From Brevibacterium ravenspurgense (GTDB taxonomy: Bacteria; Actinomycetota; Actinomycetes; Actinomycetales; Brevibacteriaceae), in contig NZ_LQQC01000010.1 of assembly GCF_001584615.1 (NCBI RefSeq), positions 744,001 to 808,000 on the forward strand: DNA of 64,000 nt. The letters run 5' to 3'. The position numbers and the translations under genes are program-made. Numbering within the stretch: position 1 is the stretch's first letter; every line of letters starts with the position of its first letter. The notes below the pieces were generated by a model. That model searched no databases, was not told where the DNA came from, and worked only from the letters and a program-made list of their open reading frames with translations. Below are positions 55,642-64,000 of the stretch, in pieces.

Positions 55642-58488
55642 GTGACACATTTGAAATCTTTGAGAGCGCGCCGCGCGAACTCCGTTTTCGCCGCGGCAGC
55701 AGCAACAGCCCTGACCCTCGGAATCAGTGTTCCGGCAGCGGCAAGCACTTCCAGTGAACCTGCGTCAGAGTCGACGCAGGAATCGCAGAATGCTGAGCCG
55801 GGCAGCACTCCAACTGAAGAGCCGGCGGAAGAGACTGGCACCGCCTCGGACACAGAGCCAGGTGATCATCCCAGCGGTGAGTCGGACGACACCTCGGCCG
55901 ATGGCGGAAACCCGAGCGACACCTCGGCTGACGGCGCCGCTCGTGCCCAGTCTGAGGCAGGCGACGAAGCCGAAGAAAAGCCGGCAGACGAGTACTACCC
56001 GGAACTGGCAAAGAAACTGTTCAAAAAGGGGGAGGGGCACTACCAGGTGCCAGCCCCGGCCGCGGGCGGAAAGCCGGCGGGCAAAGTGCCGGCAGGACTT
56101 GAGGCCTACTACAGCCAGAAGATCGACTGGTCAGCAGACAGCTGTGCAGCGATGGGCCTGCCGGACTACTCCGAGGAGATCGGTCGGCCAGCCGAATGCG
56201 GATACATGATCGCGCCGATCGATGCGAAGAACCCAGAAAAGGGCAATATCGCCATTGCGGTGCAGCGCGTCAAAGCCGGCAAGCTTGAAGAAGCCGAAGG
56301 CGGCGGGGTCAAGTTCACTCCGAACAGCAAGCCCAAAGGCTCCGTTCTGTACAACCCCGGCGGTCCCGGTGGTTCCGGCATGATGTTTGCCACCTGGCAG
56401 GCATGGGACCAGCCTGAACTGGCTGAGGACTTCGACATGATCGGCTTCGACCCGCGCGGTGTCGGTGCCTCCATGCCGTTCTCCGAATGCGCAACTGATC
56501 AACAGCAGGACGCATCCCGTGACCTCAACCCGTGGAAAGACGGCCGGGACAAGGCCGAAGAAGTCTTCAACACCGACACCAAGAAGTACGCTGATGCGTG
56601 CTTCGAGAACACGGGCAAGCTGTTCGGCCTTGATGCTGAGGGTCGGAAGGACCTGATCAAGCACCTGGGCACGTGGGATGCGGTCGGCGACATGGACATC
56701 CTGCGCTCTGTTGTCGGCGATGAGAAGCTCAACTACGTCGGCTGGTCGTACGGAACATCGCTGGGCTACCGCTACGCGCAGAAGTACGGCGACAGCGTGG
56801 GCAAGCTCGTCCTCGACGGTGTTGTCGACCCGGGTGACGCCGAAGCAGTCAAAGCGCTGAAAGCCATCAACGCCCGCTCGGACCGCTTCGCAGACCTTGG
56901 GGACACTGTGGCCCAGGAAAACAGCACTGGCGCAGGTGACAAGGCAGGTGCGGGTACCGGCAAAACAGCCAAGGCCAGCGAAAAGATCGACCTTGATGGA
57001 CTGACGGAGGACCAGAAGGACACCGTCAACCAGGGTGCTGGCTTCCAGGACACCTTCGAACAGTTCGCTAAGGACTGTGCCGCGAAGGACCGCGAGGGCA
57101 AGACCTACGGTGAACTGTGGCCGGATGCGTTCGGCGAAACCCCGCTTGCCGACCAGAAGTTCACGTGTGCGCTCGGTGAAAGCGACGACCCGAAGGTTCT
57201 CAGCGACAACAACGCGAAGCTGCTCCAGACGCTTGAAACGGCTGACGGGGGCAAGGGTCTGCCCACCGGCAACCCGGACGATCAGCGTCGCATCACGTTC
57301 TCGGTTGGGCGCCTCGGTGAATTCCAGGCCCTCTACAGCACTTCGCTGTGGCCGCGTCTGAACTACGCGCTGAATGAGCTCAAAGCGGGTAAGTCAGCAG
57401 GTCAGCTTCTGATTCTCGCTGACATGTACGACGGCCGCGACGAATCGGGCCACTACGACCCGTCCGGTGCGGCTTTTACGAACATTCGCTGCACCGACTC
57501 CAACAGTGCACATGAGCCGAAGGACGACGCCAAGCTCGCTCAGGTCCGCAAGTTCGCAGAAGCCTACGACGCGGCAGCGCCGTTCCAGCGCGCGAGCGTT
57601 TCGCCGGCCGGCTATGACACGTGTGACTTCTGGAAGTTCAAGGGCACGCTGCCCAAAGCGAAGCAGCTGACGAAGGTTCCGAACATCCTCGTGGTGTCCA
57701 CCTCGCACGACCCTGCAACGCCCTACGCAGCGGGTGTCAAGATGGCCCAGCTCATTGACGGTTCGCTGCTGAGCGTGGCCGGCAATGACCACACCTCCTA
57801 CCAGGCCGCTGGCGGCTGCGTGTCTGACACCGTGAACACGTTCCTCAGCAAGGGACGGGTTCCCCGTGACGGCGATTTCGGCGAGAAGCTGGACAAGCCG
57901 GACACCGCGAAGGACCACAACGGCAAGACGGTGAACCTGCCGAACAAGTGCAAGATGCAGACGTTCCGCACCGACGGCTTCACCCTGTCCACCTCGAAAG
58001 CGCATGTTGGCAGCGAGGTCGGCTTCAAGGTGACGCACCTCGATTCGGAAGCCGACTACGTCCTGAAGATCGGCGACAAGACCTACGCGTTCACCACTGA
58101 CAACGGCGGCAACTTCGCTGGCGTGTTCTCGGTGCCCGAGGGCCTGAAGGCCGGTTCGACTGTCGAAGTTGCGATTGTCGATGCTCAGGGCAAGAAGGTG
58201 GGAAGCGCAGGGCTCGAGATCCTGTCGAAGGACAAGCCGCGGAAGGACGGCCCGGAAGCGGGCGGTACGACCGAAGGCAAAGACAAGCCCGGTGACAAGG
58301 GCGGTGACAAGCCCGGTGACAAGCCTGGTGACAAGGGCGGTAAGACCCCGACCGACAATGCAGAGGGCGAAAGCAAGCCTCTGCCGCGCACGGGTGCTGA
58401 TGTTGCGGGAATCCTCGCCGCTGCGGCTCTCTTGCTGGCCGCGGGTTCGGCTATGGCTGTCAACGGCCGCCGCAAAGGTCGTCACTGA
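55642..58488 (+). CDS. Sortase-anchored alpha/beta hydrolase (tripeptidyl aminopeptidase type)
   Basis: About 948 residues. A Sec signal peptide (LRARRANSVFAAAAATALTLG...AAAS) is followed by a ~90-residue Ser/Glu/Thr-rich stalk. The hydrolase domain has NPGGPGGSG, DPRGVGAS, the nucleophile elbow VGWSYGTSLGYR, and a C-terminal TAP-like part with SHDPATP and AGNDHTSY (Asp and His). An Ig-like module (LSTSKAHVGSEVGFKVTHL) and Lys/Gly/Pro repeats (PGDKGGDKPGDKPGDKGG) lead to LPRTG, a hydrophobic helix and RRKGRH. So it is covalently wall-linked and likely cleaves peptides outside the cell. No sortase gene in the window. Start GTG at 55642; the frame is open a little further upstream. Confidence 0.9.
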   Translation: MTHLKSLRARRANSVFAAAAATALTLGISVPAAASTSSEPASESTQESQNAEPGSTPTEEPAEETGTASDTEPGDHPSGESDDTSADGGNPSDTSADGAARAQSEAGDEAEEKPADEYYPELAKKLFKKGEGHYQVPAPAAGGKPAGKVPAGLEAYYSQKIDWSADSCAAMGLPDYSEEIGRPAECGYMIAPIDAKNPEKGNIAIAVQRVKAGKLEEAEGGGVKFTPNSKPKGSVLYNPGGPGGSGMMFATWQAWDQPELAEDFDMIGFDPRGVGASMPFSECATDQQQDASRDLNPWKDGRDKAEEVFNTDTKKYADACFENTGKLFGLDAEGRKDLIKHLGTWDAVGDMDILRSVVGDEKLNYVGWSYGTSLGYRYAQKYGDSVGKLVLDGVVDPGDAEAVKALKAINARSDRFADLGDTVAQENSTGAGDKAGAGTGKTAKASEKIDLDGLTEDQKDTVNQGAGFQDTFEQFAKDCAAKDREGKTYGELWPDAFGETPLADQKFTCALGESDDPKVLSDNNAKLLQTLETADGGKGLPTGNPDDQRRITFSVGRLGEFQALYSTSLWPRLNYALNELKAGKSAGQLLILADMYDGRDESGHYDPSGAAFTNIRCTDSNSAHEPKDDAKLAQVRKFAEAYDAAAPFQRASVSPAGYDTCDFWKFKGTLPKAKQLTKVPNILVVSTSHDPATPYAAGVKMAQLIDGSLLSVAGNDHTSYQAAGGCVSDTVNTFLSKGRVPRDGDFGEKLDKPDTAKDHNGKTVNLPNKCKMQTFRTDGFTLSTSKAHVGSEVGFKVTHLDSEADYVLKIGDKTYAFTTDNGGNFAGVFSVPEGLKAGSTVEVAIVDAQGKKVGSAGLEILSKDKPRKDGPEAGGTTEGKDKPGDKGGDKPGDKPGDKGGKTPTDNAEGESKPLPRTGADVAGILAAAALLLAAGSAMAVNGRRKGRH

Positions 58489-58516
58489 GCAGATGTGATC
58501 GGCTGACGCTGGTCTG

Positions 58517-58563
58517 AAAGCGCTCGCGGGCCCCGATTGTTCGGGACTCGCGAGCGCTTTTTG
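58517..58563 (+). terminator. Terminator after the surface hydrolase
   Basis: AAAGCGCTCGCG pairs with CGCGAGCGCTTT, inner CCCC/GGGA-type pairs, ending in TTTTT. Confidence 0.9.
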
Positions 58564-58618
58564 TTGGCTGACGAGGTGGAGCTCACCATCTTCTGTCAGC
58601 GCGGTTTGGGTTTGTGGG

Positions 58619-59362
58619 TCACCTGGGCTGTCGCAGCTTCGGGCCGATGAAGACCGTCATGGTTGCTTCAGTCAGCTGGTGTGCGCTCAGTTGAAGGGCG
58701 TCGGCGTCGATGTCGGTGCGTACGGTCAGCACGGGGTTGCGCAGAAGCAGCTTGGGGGAGTAGGCGCTGGTTTTGCTGCGCTTGCCCGCAGTGTGGCCGA
58801 CGACCGCGTACACGTGATTCGGTGTGATCCGCACGGGTATGCCGTCCCGGGTGTCACTCAGGTCGAAGCTGCTGCGCTTAGGCAGGGTTGCGGCGACGAC
58901 GGGGCGTCCGCTCTCAAGCCCACGGACGGCGGCGCGAAGTGCGAACTCGGCCAGGCCGGGAAGTGCGGGTATCGCAATACCCGGCGAACCGAAGAGAAAC
59001 TGAAATCCCCTGAACGGCAGGTGACCTTCAAGGCGTGAGCCGAGAACTGTCTGCGCTACAGCCTCGACAAGTGTTGCGCTGTTGACTTTCCCGGCACGCG
59101 AACCGCTGCGGTCGCGCGCGTGTGCGGGAATGTTTGTGGTGATGGGAGCTGTTCCCGCGTCGACAACAGCGCGAGTTGCAGTCCTGTGCACGACCGTGCG
59201 GTCGCAGAATCCGGGAGCTGCCACCTCGGCCGCAATGAGCGGCGCAATAAGCCAACAGGTGCCCAGCGGACCTTGCCGAATATCTGCGCACTGCGTCACA
59301 TCAGTTGGAAAGTCAAGCATATTCGCTGTAGGATAGACAATTGGCTTGTGGGCTGTCGGCAT
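58619..59362 (-). CDS. Calpain-like (C2-type) cysteine peptidase domain protein
   Basis: 247 residues from the ATG at 59362 (SD GGGAG; an ATG at 59374 is also in frame). DIRQGPLGTCWLIAPLIAAE matches the calpain active-site block QGxxGxCW (Cys36). VNSATLVEAVAQ resembles the calpain segment before the His; ITPNHVYAVVG supplies His183 and LLLRNPVL Asn209. The order Cys-His-Asn is that of papain-fold C2 peptidases. No signal peptide, TM or regulatory domain; a single compact domain. A -10-like TAGAGT lies at 59384-59389. Target unknown. Confidence 0.65.
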   Translation of the reverse strand: MPTAHKPIVYPTANMLDFPTDVTQCADIRQGPLGTCWLIAPLIAAEVAAPGFCDRTVVHRTATRAVVDAGTAPITTNIPAHARDRSGSRAGKVNSATLVEAVAQTVLGSRLEGHLPFRGFQFLFGSPGIAIPALPGLAEFALRAAVRGLESGRPVVAATLPKRSSFDLSDTRDGIPVRITPNHVYAVVGHTAGKRSKTSAYSPKLLLRNPVLTVRTDIDADALQLSAHQLTEATMTVFIGPKLRQPR

Positions 59363-59525
59363 TTCGGCTCCCATAACGCGCTCACTCTAGCGCAGAATCC
59401 CGCTGATCACAGTGTGGATGACGGGCGGCGGTGAGTGCAGGAAACCGAATTTTCGCATCCACAGGCTGTACGGATAAGACACTCAATCCGCGGGATTCCG
59501 CGGGGAGCAGGGGTAAGCGAACGAT

Positions 59526-59747
59526 ATGGCCAAAAAAGAAGGGGTCATTGAGATCGAGGGTACGGTCGTCGAGGCTCTGCCCAACGCGATGTTCCGCGTT
59601 GAGCTGACCAACGGCCACCTTGTGCTTGCGCACATCTCCGGAAAGATGCGCCAGCACTACATCCGCATCCTTCCCGAAGACCGTGTTGTAGTGGAGCTGT
59701 CTCCCTACGACCTTTCTCGCGGACGGATTGTCTACCGCTACAAGTAA
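59526..59747 (+). CDS. infA: Translation initiation factor IF-1
   Basis: 73 residues; [20 protein letters not shown] and [20 protein letters not shown] are the OB-fold of IF-1. Weak SD (AGGGGTAAG). Divergent from the calpain-like gene. Confidence 0.97.
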   Translation: MAKKEGVIEIEGTVVEALPNAMFRVELTNGHLVLAHISGKMRQHYIRILPEDRVVVELSPYDLSRGRIVYRYK

Positions 59748-59773
59748 GGATCTTTTGACACTCACCGCGACCA

Positions 59774-59806
59774 CCCCTTGGGCTGGCCCCGAGGGGCTTT
59801 GTGGTG
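59774..59806 (+). promoter_or_regulatory. Hairpin between infA and rpmJ
   Basis: ACCACCCCTTGGG... pairs imperfectly with CCCCGAGGGG...GTGGT. It occupies most of the 75-bp gap; possible attenuator or processing site. Confidence 0.4.
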
Positions 59807-59822
59807 ACAAGAAGGAATAGCG

Positions 59823-59936
59823 ATGAAAGTTAAGCCAAGCGTCAAAAAGATCTGCGACAGCTGCAAGGTCATCCGCCGCAACTCGGTGGTCATGGTGATC
59901 TGCTCGAACCCGCGTCACAAGCAGCGCCAGGGCTGA
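59823..59936 (+). CDS. rpmJ: 50S ribosomal protein L36 (zinc form)
   Basis: 37 residues: [20 protein letters not shown], then [13 protein letters not shown]. Cys-x2-Cys, a third Cys and a His form the zinc site, so this is the C+ form. SD AAGGAA. Confidence 0.96.
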   Translation: MKVKPSVKKICDSCKVIRRNSVVMVICSNPRHKQRQG

Positions 59937-60134
59937 TCAGCTAACGCAGATCGATGGGTTCGCTTCCCGTAAAGGGCAGGCGAGTCCACACCCAAGCAGG
60001 CATCGCCCCCTCGCTGGCAGGAACTTCTGCACGGCGAGGACGACACCCCCGGTTCGAGGGCCGGGGACCGGGTCTGAAAAGACATCCGGACATGCCTGAG
60101 CAAGAACCTTCGAATATCTACATGGAGTAAACAC

Positions 60135-60503
60135 ATGGCACGTTTAGCCGGAGTTGACCTCCCGCGCGAAAAGCGCGTGGAAGTCGCCCTGACATACATT
60201 TTTGGTGTGGGCCGCACTCGTGCGAGCCAGACCCTCACGGAAACCGGCATCAGCCCGGACATCCGCGTTAAGGACCTGACCGACGATCAGCTCGTGCAGC
60301 TGCGCGACTACATCGAAGGCACCTTCAAGGTTGAAGGCGATCTGCGCCGCGAGGTTGCAGCCGACATCCGCCGCAAGGTTGAAATCGGCAGCTACCAGGG
60401 TGTTCGTCACCGCCGCGGCCTGCCCGTCCGCGGTCAGCGCACCAAGACCAACGCGCGTACGCGCAAGGGTCCGAAGCGCACCGTTGCAGGCAAGAAGAAG
60501 TAA
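60135..60503 (+). CDS. rpsM: 30S ribosomal protein S13
   Basis: 122 residues; [20 protein letters not shown] and [26 protein letters not shown]. Confidence 0.97.
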   Translation: MARLAGVDLPREKRVEVALTYIFGVGRTRASQTLTETGISPDIRVKDLTDDQLVQLRDYIEGTFKVEGDLRREVAADIRRKVEIGSYQGVRHRRGLPVRGQRTKTNARTRKGPKRTVAGKKK

Positions 60504-60524
60504 GCGTTCGAGTAGGAGATTTAG

Positions 60525-60926
60525 ATGCCACCCAAGTCACGAGCTGCTGCTCGCAAGCCCCGTCGTCGCGATAGGAAGAACCTGGTCAACGGCCAGGCTC
60601 ACATCAAGTCGACGTTCAACAACACCATCGTTTCCATCACGGACCCCACCGGCGCCGTGGTCTCCTGGGCTTCTTCTGGTGAGGTCGGATTCAAGGGTTC
60701 GCGCAAGTCGACCCCGTACGCCGCTCAGATGGCTGCTGAATCCGCTGCGCGCCGCGCACAGGAACACGGTCTGAAGAAGGTTGACGTTTTCGTCAAGGGC
60801 CCCGGTTCCGGTCGCGAAACCGCTATCCGCTCGCTCCAGGCCACCGGCCTTGAGCTGGGCACCATTCAGGACGTCACCCCGCACCCGCACAACGGCTGCC
60901 GTCCGCCCAAGCGCCGCCGCGGCTGA
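60525..60926 (+). CDS. rpsK: 30S ribosomal protein S11
   Basis: 133 residues; [20 protein letters not shown] and [17 protein letters not shown]. Followed directly by rpoA: rpsD is not in the cluster. Confidence 0.97.
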   Translation: MPPKSRAAARKPRRRDRKNLVNGQAHIKSTFNNTIVSITDPTGAVVSWASSGEVGFKGSRKSTPYAAQMAAESAARRAQEHGLKKVDVFVKGPGSGRETAIRSLQATGLELGTIQDVTPHPHNGCRPPKRRRG

Positions 60927-61003
60927 GTCGGCACAGCGTAACGAGTCCAGAACTCTTTAAGCGCGAACGTCATATAGCGGATGTTCGCTGAAAGGAAGCC
61001 CAC

Positions 61004-61996
61004 GTGCTCATTGCACAGCGTCCCACGCTCACTGAAGAGGTTGTCTCCGATCTGCGCTCCCGGTTCGTCATCGAGCCCCTGGAGCCCGGCTTCGGCTACA
61101 CCCTCGGCAACTCGCTGCGTCGTACCCTTCTGTCCTCCATCCCCGGTGCCGCCGTCACCAGCATCCGCATTGACGGTGTGCTGCACGAGTTCACCACGGT
61201 TCCCGGAGTCAAGGAAGACGTCACCGAGTTCATCCTCAACCTGAAGTCGCTTGTCGTCTCCTCGGAATTCGACGAACCCGTCGTCGCCTACCTGCGCAAG
61301 CAGGGCCCCGGCGATGTCACGGCCGCTGACATCAGCGCACCGGCTGGTGTTGAGATCCACAACCCGGACCTCTTCATCGCCACGCTGAACGAAGAAGGCT
61401 CGCTCGACATGGAGCTGACGATCGAACGCGGTCGCGGCTACGTGTCGGCTGCTCAGAACAAGAACGCTGATGCTGAGATCGGCCGCATTCCGGTCGACTC
61501 CATCTACTCGCCCGTTCTGCGCGTGACCTACAAGGTCGAAGCCACTCGTGTTGAACAGCGCACCGACTTCGACCGCCTGGTCGTCGACGTCGAGACCAAG
61601 CCTTCGATCTCTCCGCGCGACGCACTGGCTTCGGCCGGTACGACGCTTGTTGAGCTCTTCGGCCTGGCCCGTGAACTCAACGTGGAATCGGAAGGCATTG
61701 AGATCGGTCCTTCGCCGGTTGACGCAGCCATGGCTGCTGACCTGGCACTGGCCATTGAGAGCCTCGACCTCACGGTTCGTTCCTACAACTGCCTGAAGCG
61801 CGAAGGCATCCACACCGTCGGCGAGCTCGTCAGCCGCAGCGAAGCCGACCTGATGGACATCCGCAACTTCGGCTCGAAGTCGATCGAAGAAGTCAAGCAG
61901 AAGCTCGACGAGCTCGGCCTGAGCCTTAAGGACAGCGCCGCCTCGCTTTCCGAGCCCGCTGACGACCTTTCGTTCGTCGAGGACGAACAGTTCTAA
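61004..61996 (+). CDS. rpoA: DNA-directed RNA polymerase alpha subunit
   Basis: 330 residues. N-terminal dimerisation domain ([20 protein letters not shown]) and C-terminal DNA-binding domain ([20 protein letters not shown]). GTG start, SD AAAGGAAG. Confidence 0.98.
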   Translation: MLIAQRPTLTEEVVSDLRSRFVIEPLEPGFGYTLGNSLRRTLLSSIPGAAVTSIRIDGVLHEFTTVPGVKEDVTEFILNLKSLVVSSEFDEPVVAYLRKQGPGDVTAADISAPAGVEIHNPDLFIATLNEEGSLDMELTIERGRGYVSAAQNKNADAEIGRIPVDSIYSPVLRVTYKVEATRVEQRTDFDRLVVDVETKPSISPRDALASAGTTLVELFGLARELNVESEGIEIGPSPVDAAMAADLALAIESLDLTVRSYNCLKREGIHTVGELVSRSEADLMDIRNFGSKSIEEVKQKLDELGLSLKDSAASLSEPADDLSFVEDEQF

Positions 61997-62017
61997 GAAT
62001 TTCCAAGGAGAAAACCC

Positions 62018-62566
62018 ATGCCTACGCCTACCAAGGGCAACCGCCTCGGCGGTTCCCCGGCGCACGAGCGGGCAATGCTGAACAACCTTGCAGCCCAGCT
62101 CTTTGAAAACAAGTCGGTGAAGACCACCGAAACCAAGGCCAAGCGCCTGCGCCCGCACGCCGAGCGTCTGATCACCTTCGCCAAGAAGGGTGACCTCGCT
62201 TCGCGTCGTCGCGTCCTGCGTTCGATCAGCGACAAGGGCATCGTGCACGAGCTGTTCACCTCGATCGCACCTGCTGTTGCTGAACGCCCGGGTGGTTACA
62301 CCCGCATCACCAAGATCGGCACCCGCCCCGGTGACAACGCCCCCATGGCTGTCATCGAACTGGTGCTTGAGGCTTACTCGCCCAAGCAGGCCGTGGTGAA
62401 GGAAGCAGAAGGCGCAGCCGCCGCCTCGGCTGACGAAAAGGCCGAAGCTCCGGCTGAAGAAGTCGAAGCTGCACCGGATGTCGAATCCGGCCCGCAGGAA
62501 GACGAAGCCCAGGAAGCCGCCGATGACGCAAATGCTGAAGCAGATGCTGAAAAGGACGAAGCCTGA
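62018..62566 (+). CDS. rplQ: 50S ribosomal protein L17 with acidic tail
   Basis: 182 residues. The L17 domain ([20 protein letters not shown] to IELVLEAY) ends near residue 120; about 60 further residues are Ala/Glu/Asp-rich. Acidic L17 tails are frequent in Actinobacteria. SD AAGGAGA. Confidence 0.96.
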   Translation: MPTPTKGNRLGGSPAHERAMLNNLAAQLFENKSVKTTETKAKRLRPHAERLITFAKKGDLASRRRVLRSISDKGIVHELFTSIAPAVAERPGGYTRITKIGTRPGDNAPMAVIELVLEAYSPKQAVVKEAEGAAAASADEKAEAPAEEVEAAPDVESGPQEDEAQEAADDANAEADAEKDEA

Positions 62567-62590
62567 TCTGAGCTTCTCTGAAGCCTGAAA

Positions 62591-62629
62591 CGAAGGCGCC
62601 GCAGAACTAAGTTCTGCGGCGCCTTTCGT
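62591..62629 (+). terminator. Terminator of the alpha operon
   Basis: CGAAGGCGCCGCAGAAC, loop TAA, GTTCTGCGGCGCCTTTCG. Perfect 15-bp core stem. Confidence 0.93.
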
Positions 62630-62660
62630 GTTTCTGCGTGCGCAACCCCACGCACCCGTT

Positions 62661-62804
62661 TGCAGCGAATCCACCCCTTAGCCGGAATCCACGCTTTAGC
62701 GACAAATCCACGCTTTAGCCGCAGGGAGGCACGCTTCAGCAAGGAATCTGCGGTTTAGCCGCCACTGCTAAGGCGAAGATTCCGGCTAACGGGAGTCTGG
62801 TTGT
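62661..62804. repeat. Intergenic repeat array C
   Basis: Minus-strand units: AAAGCGTGGATTCCGGCTAAG, a truncated AAAGCGTGGATT and GCTAAACCGCAGATTCC, plus one plus-strand AAGGCGAAGATTCCGGCTAAC followed by GGGAGT. Same unit as arrays A and B but mostly inverted. Confidence 0.7.
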
Positions 62805-63053
62805 GTGGAGGGGCTCCGGAGGTGGGGTTCTGCTGCCAAGGGGAGCGGCACCTCGTGCACGAACCTGGGGCGGGCATACGAGGTGGAGCTTCCGTCCCCA
62901 GCACCCCCCCACCTTCCGCTGCCCCGCCTACACCCACAGCATCCGTCCCGTCCGCTATGTGTCGGCGGAGGTGTGATTGTGTGACCCGTGAGACAATGAG
63001 GCCGTTGTGCCCGCTCAGACCGCACAACGGCTGTCTGAAGGAAAGGAACGTGG
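62805..63053. other. glyA upstream region
   Basis: Contains an inverted ACGAGGTGCCGC copy (62841-62858), a direct TACGAGGTGGAGCTTCCG copy (62877-62894) and a leader hairpin (63001-63031). No credible gene. Confidence 0.55.
63001..63031 (+). promoter_or_regulatory. Leader hairpin of glyA
   Basis: GCCGTTGTGC and GCACAACGGC pair perfectly (10 bp) around an 11-nt loop. It ends about 8 nt before the SD (GAAAGGAA), so it could affect ribosome access or be part of a regulatory RNA. Confidence 0.45.
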
Positions 63054-64000
63054 ATGTCGAACACGCCTCTGTCGCAGAGCATCGCGGACATTGATCCCGA
63101 AATCGCCAAGGTGCTTGACCAGGAGCTCGGCCGCCAGCAGGACTACCTGGAAATGATTGCGTCGGAGAACTTTGTTCCCCGCGCTGTGCTGCAGGCTCAG
63201 GGCTCGGTGCTGACGAACAAGTACGCCGAAGGCTACCCGGGTCGCCGCTACTACGGCGGCTGTGAATACGTTGACGTTGCAGAGAACCTCGCGATCGAAC
63301 GAGCAAAGTCGCTCTTCGGTGCGAAGTACGCAAACGTCCAGCCGCACTCCGGTGCATCCGCCAACGCCGCCGTCATGCACGCACTGGCGCGTGCCGGTGA
63401 CGGTCTGCTGGGCCTTGACCTGGCTCACGGCGGTCACCTGACGCACGGCATGAAGATCAACTTCTCGGGACGTCTGTACAACGTGTCGTCCTACGAGGTT
63501 GACCCTGAAACCAACCGCGTGGACATGGATCAGGTCCGTGAACGCGCTCTTGAGCACAAGCCGAAGGTCATCGTCGCAGGCTGGTCGGCCTACCCGCGTC
63601 AGCTGGACTTCAAGGCCTTCCGCGAAATCGCTGACGAGGTCGGCGCTTACCTGTGGGTCGACATGGCGCACTTCGCTGGTCTTGTCGCAGCTGGTCTGCA
63701 CCCCAACCCGGTTGAGTACGCCGACGTTGTGTCTTCGACGGTCCACAAGACCCTCGGCGGTCCCCGTTCGGGCTTCATCCTGACGAACTCGGAAGAGCTC
63801 AACAAGAAGATCAACTCGGCTGTTTTCCCCGGTCAGCAGGGCGGTCCGCTCATGCACGTGATCGCGGGCAAGGCGGTCGCGTTCAAGCTGGCAGCAGAAG
63901 ACGAATTCAAGAACCGCCAGAAGCGCACCATCGAAGGCGCACAGATACTCGCTGAGCGTCTGCTTCGCGACGATGTTGCTGAAGCCGGTGTTTCGGTCCT
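63054..64000 (+). CDS. glyA: Serine hydroxymethyltransferase, 3' end beyond window
   Basis: First 315 residues of about 430. [34 protein letters not shown] and the PLP-lysine block [14 protein letters not shown] (Lys232) are diagnostic. PLP enzyme interconverting serine and glycine with tetrahydrofolate. ATG with SD AAAGGAA. Confidence 0.97.
   Translation, partial: MSNTPLSQSIADIDPEIAKVLDQELGRQQDYLEMIASENFVPRAVLQAQGSVLTNKYAEGYPGRRYYGGCEYVDVAENLAIERAKSLFGAKYANVQPHSGASANAAVMHALARAGDGLLGLDLAHGGHLTHGMKINFSGRLYNVSSYEVDPETNRVDMDQVRERALEHKPKVIVAGWSAYPRQLDFKAFREIADEVGAYLWVDMAHFAGLVAAGLHPNPVEYADVVSSTVHKTLGGPRSGFILTNSEELNKKINSAVFPGQQGGPLMHVIAGKAVAFKLAAEDEFKNRQKRTIEGAQILAERLLRDDVAEAGVSV

Overview
This is a GC-rich actinobacterial chromosome segment. 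It carries the conserved housekeeping axis secE-nusG-rplKA-rplJL-rpoBC-str-S10-spc-alpha, embedded in menaquinone, cell-wall and central-metabolism genes. Several traits suggest Micrococcales or a close relative: no rpsN between rplE and rpsH, no rpsD between rpsK and rpoA, a MaoC-type hydratase pair before murB, many GTG/TTG starts, and many apparently leaderless genes. The genus cannot be fixed from the sequence alone.

Layout. 1-9.9 kb: a truncated esterase, a CPBP-type membrane protease, then a menaquinone block (menD, isochorismate synthase, ubiE/menG, a MenJ-like reductase, a polyprenyl diphosphate synthase) and a RarD-type EamA transporter. 9.9-15.6 kb: FprA-like NADP reductase, YajQ, a UPF0014 permease, tRNA-Tyr, glutamate dehydrogenase, a glycerophosphodiester phosphodiesterase, tRNA-Thr and tRNA-Met. 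15.7-21.8 kb: HadA/HadB-like dehydratase subunits, murB, tRNA-Trp, secE, nusG, L11, L1, the L10 leader, L10 and L7/L12. 21.8-26.3 kb (minus strand): a 1219-residue polytopic membrane protein and a metallo-beta-lactamase-fold hydrolase, apparently one operon. 26.5-34.3 kb: rpoB and rpoC behind a recognisable promoter. 34.3-38 kb: an accessory patch with two intergenic repeat families, an orphan DUF559/AbiEi-like protein with DnaA-box-like sites upstream, phosphofructokinase and a DUF1707 protein. 38-62.6 kb: rpsL, rpsG, fusA, tuf; S10 to L15; secY, adk, map; a sortase-anchored tripeptidyl-peptidase-like hydrolase; a calpain-like cysteine protease; infA, rpmJ, rpsM, rpsK, rpoA, rplQ. The window ends in glyA.

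Most of the window is conserved and ordinary. The most notable signals are outside classical genes: (i) arrays of a GCTAAAGCGCAGATTCCGG-type unit at three intergenic loci; (ii) an ACGAGGTG-centred oligomer repeated far more often than expected, found between genes, inside terminators and in linker-coding DNA; (iii) several -10 hexamers lying 6-7 nt before start codons, implying leaderless mRNAs; and (iv) inverted repeats overlapping the rpoB and secY promoters. Among proteins, the calpain-like C/H/N peptidase and the large membrane protein/MBL operon are the least explained.
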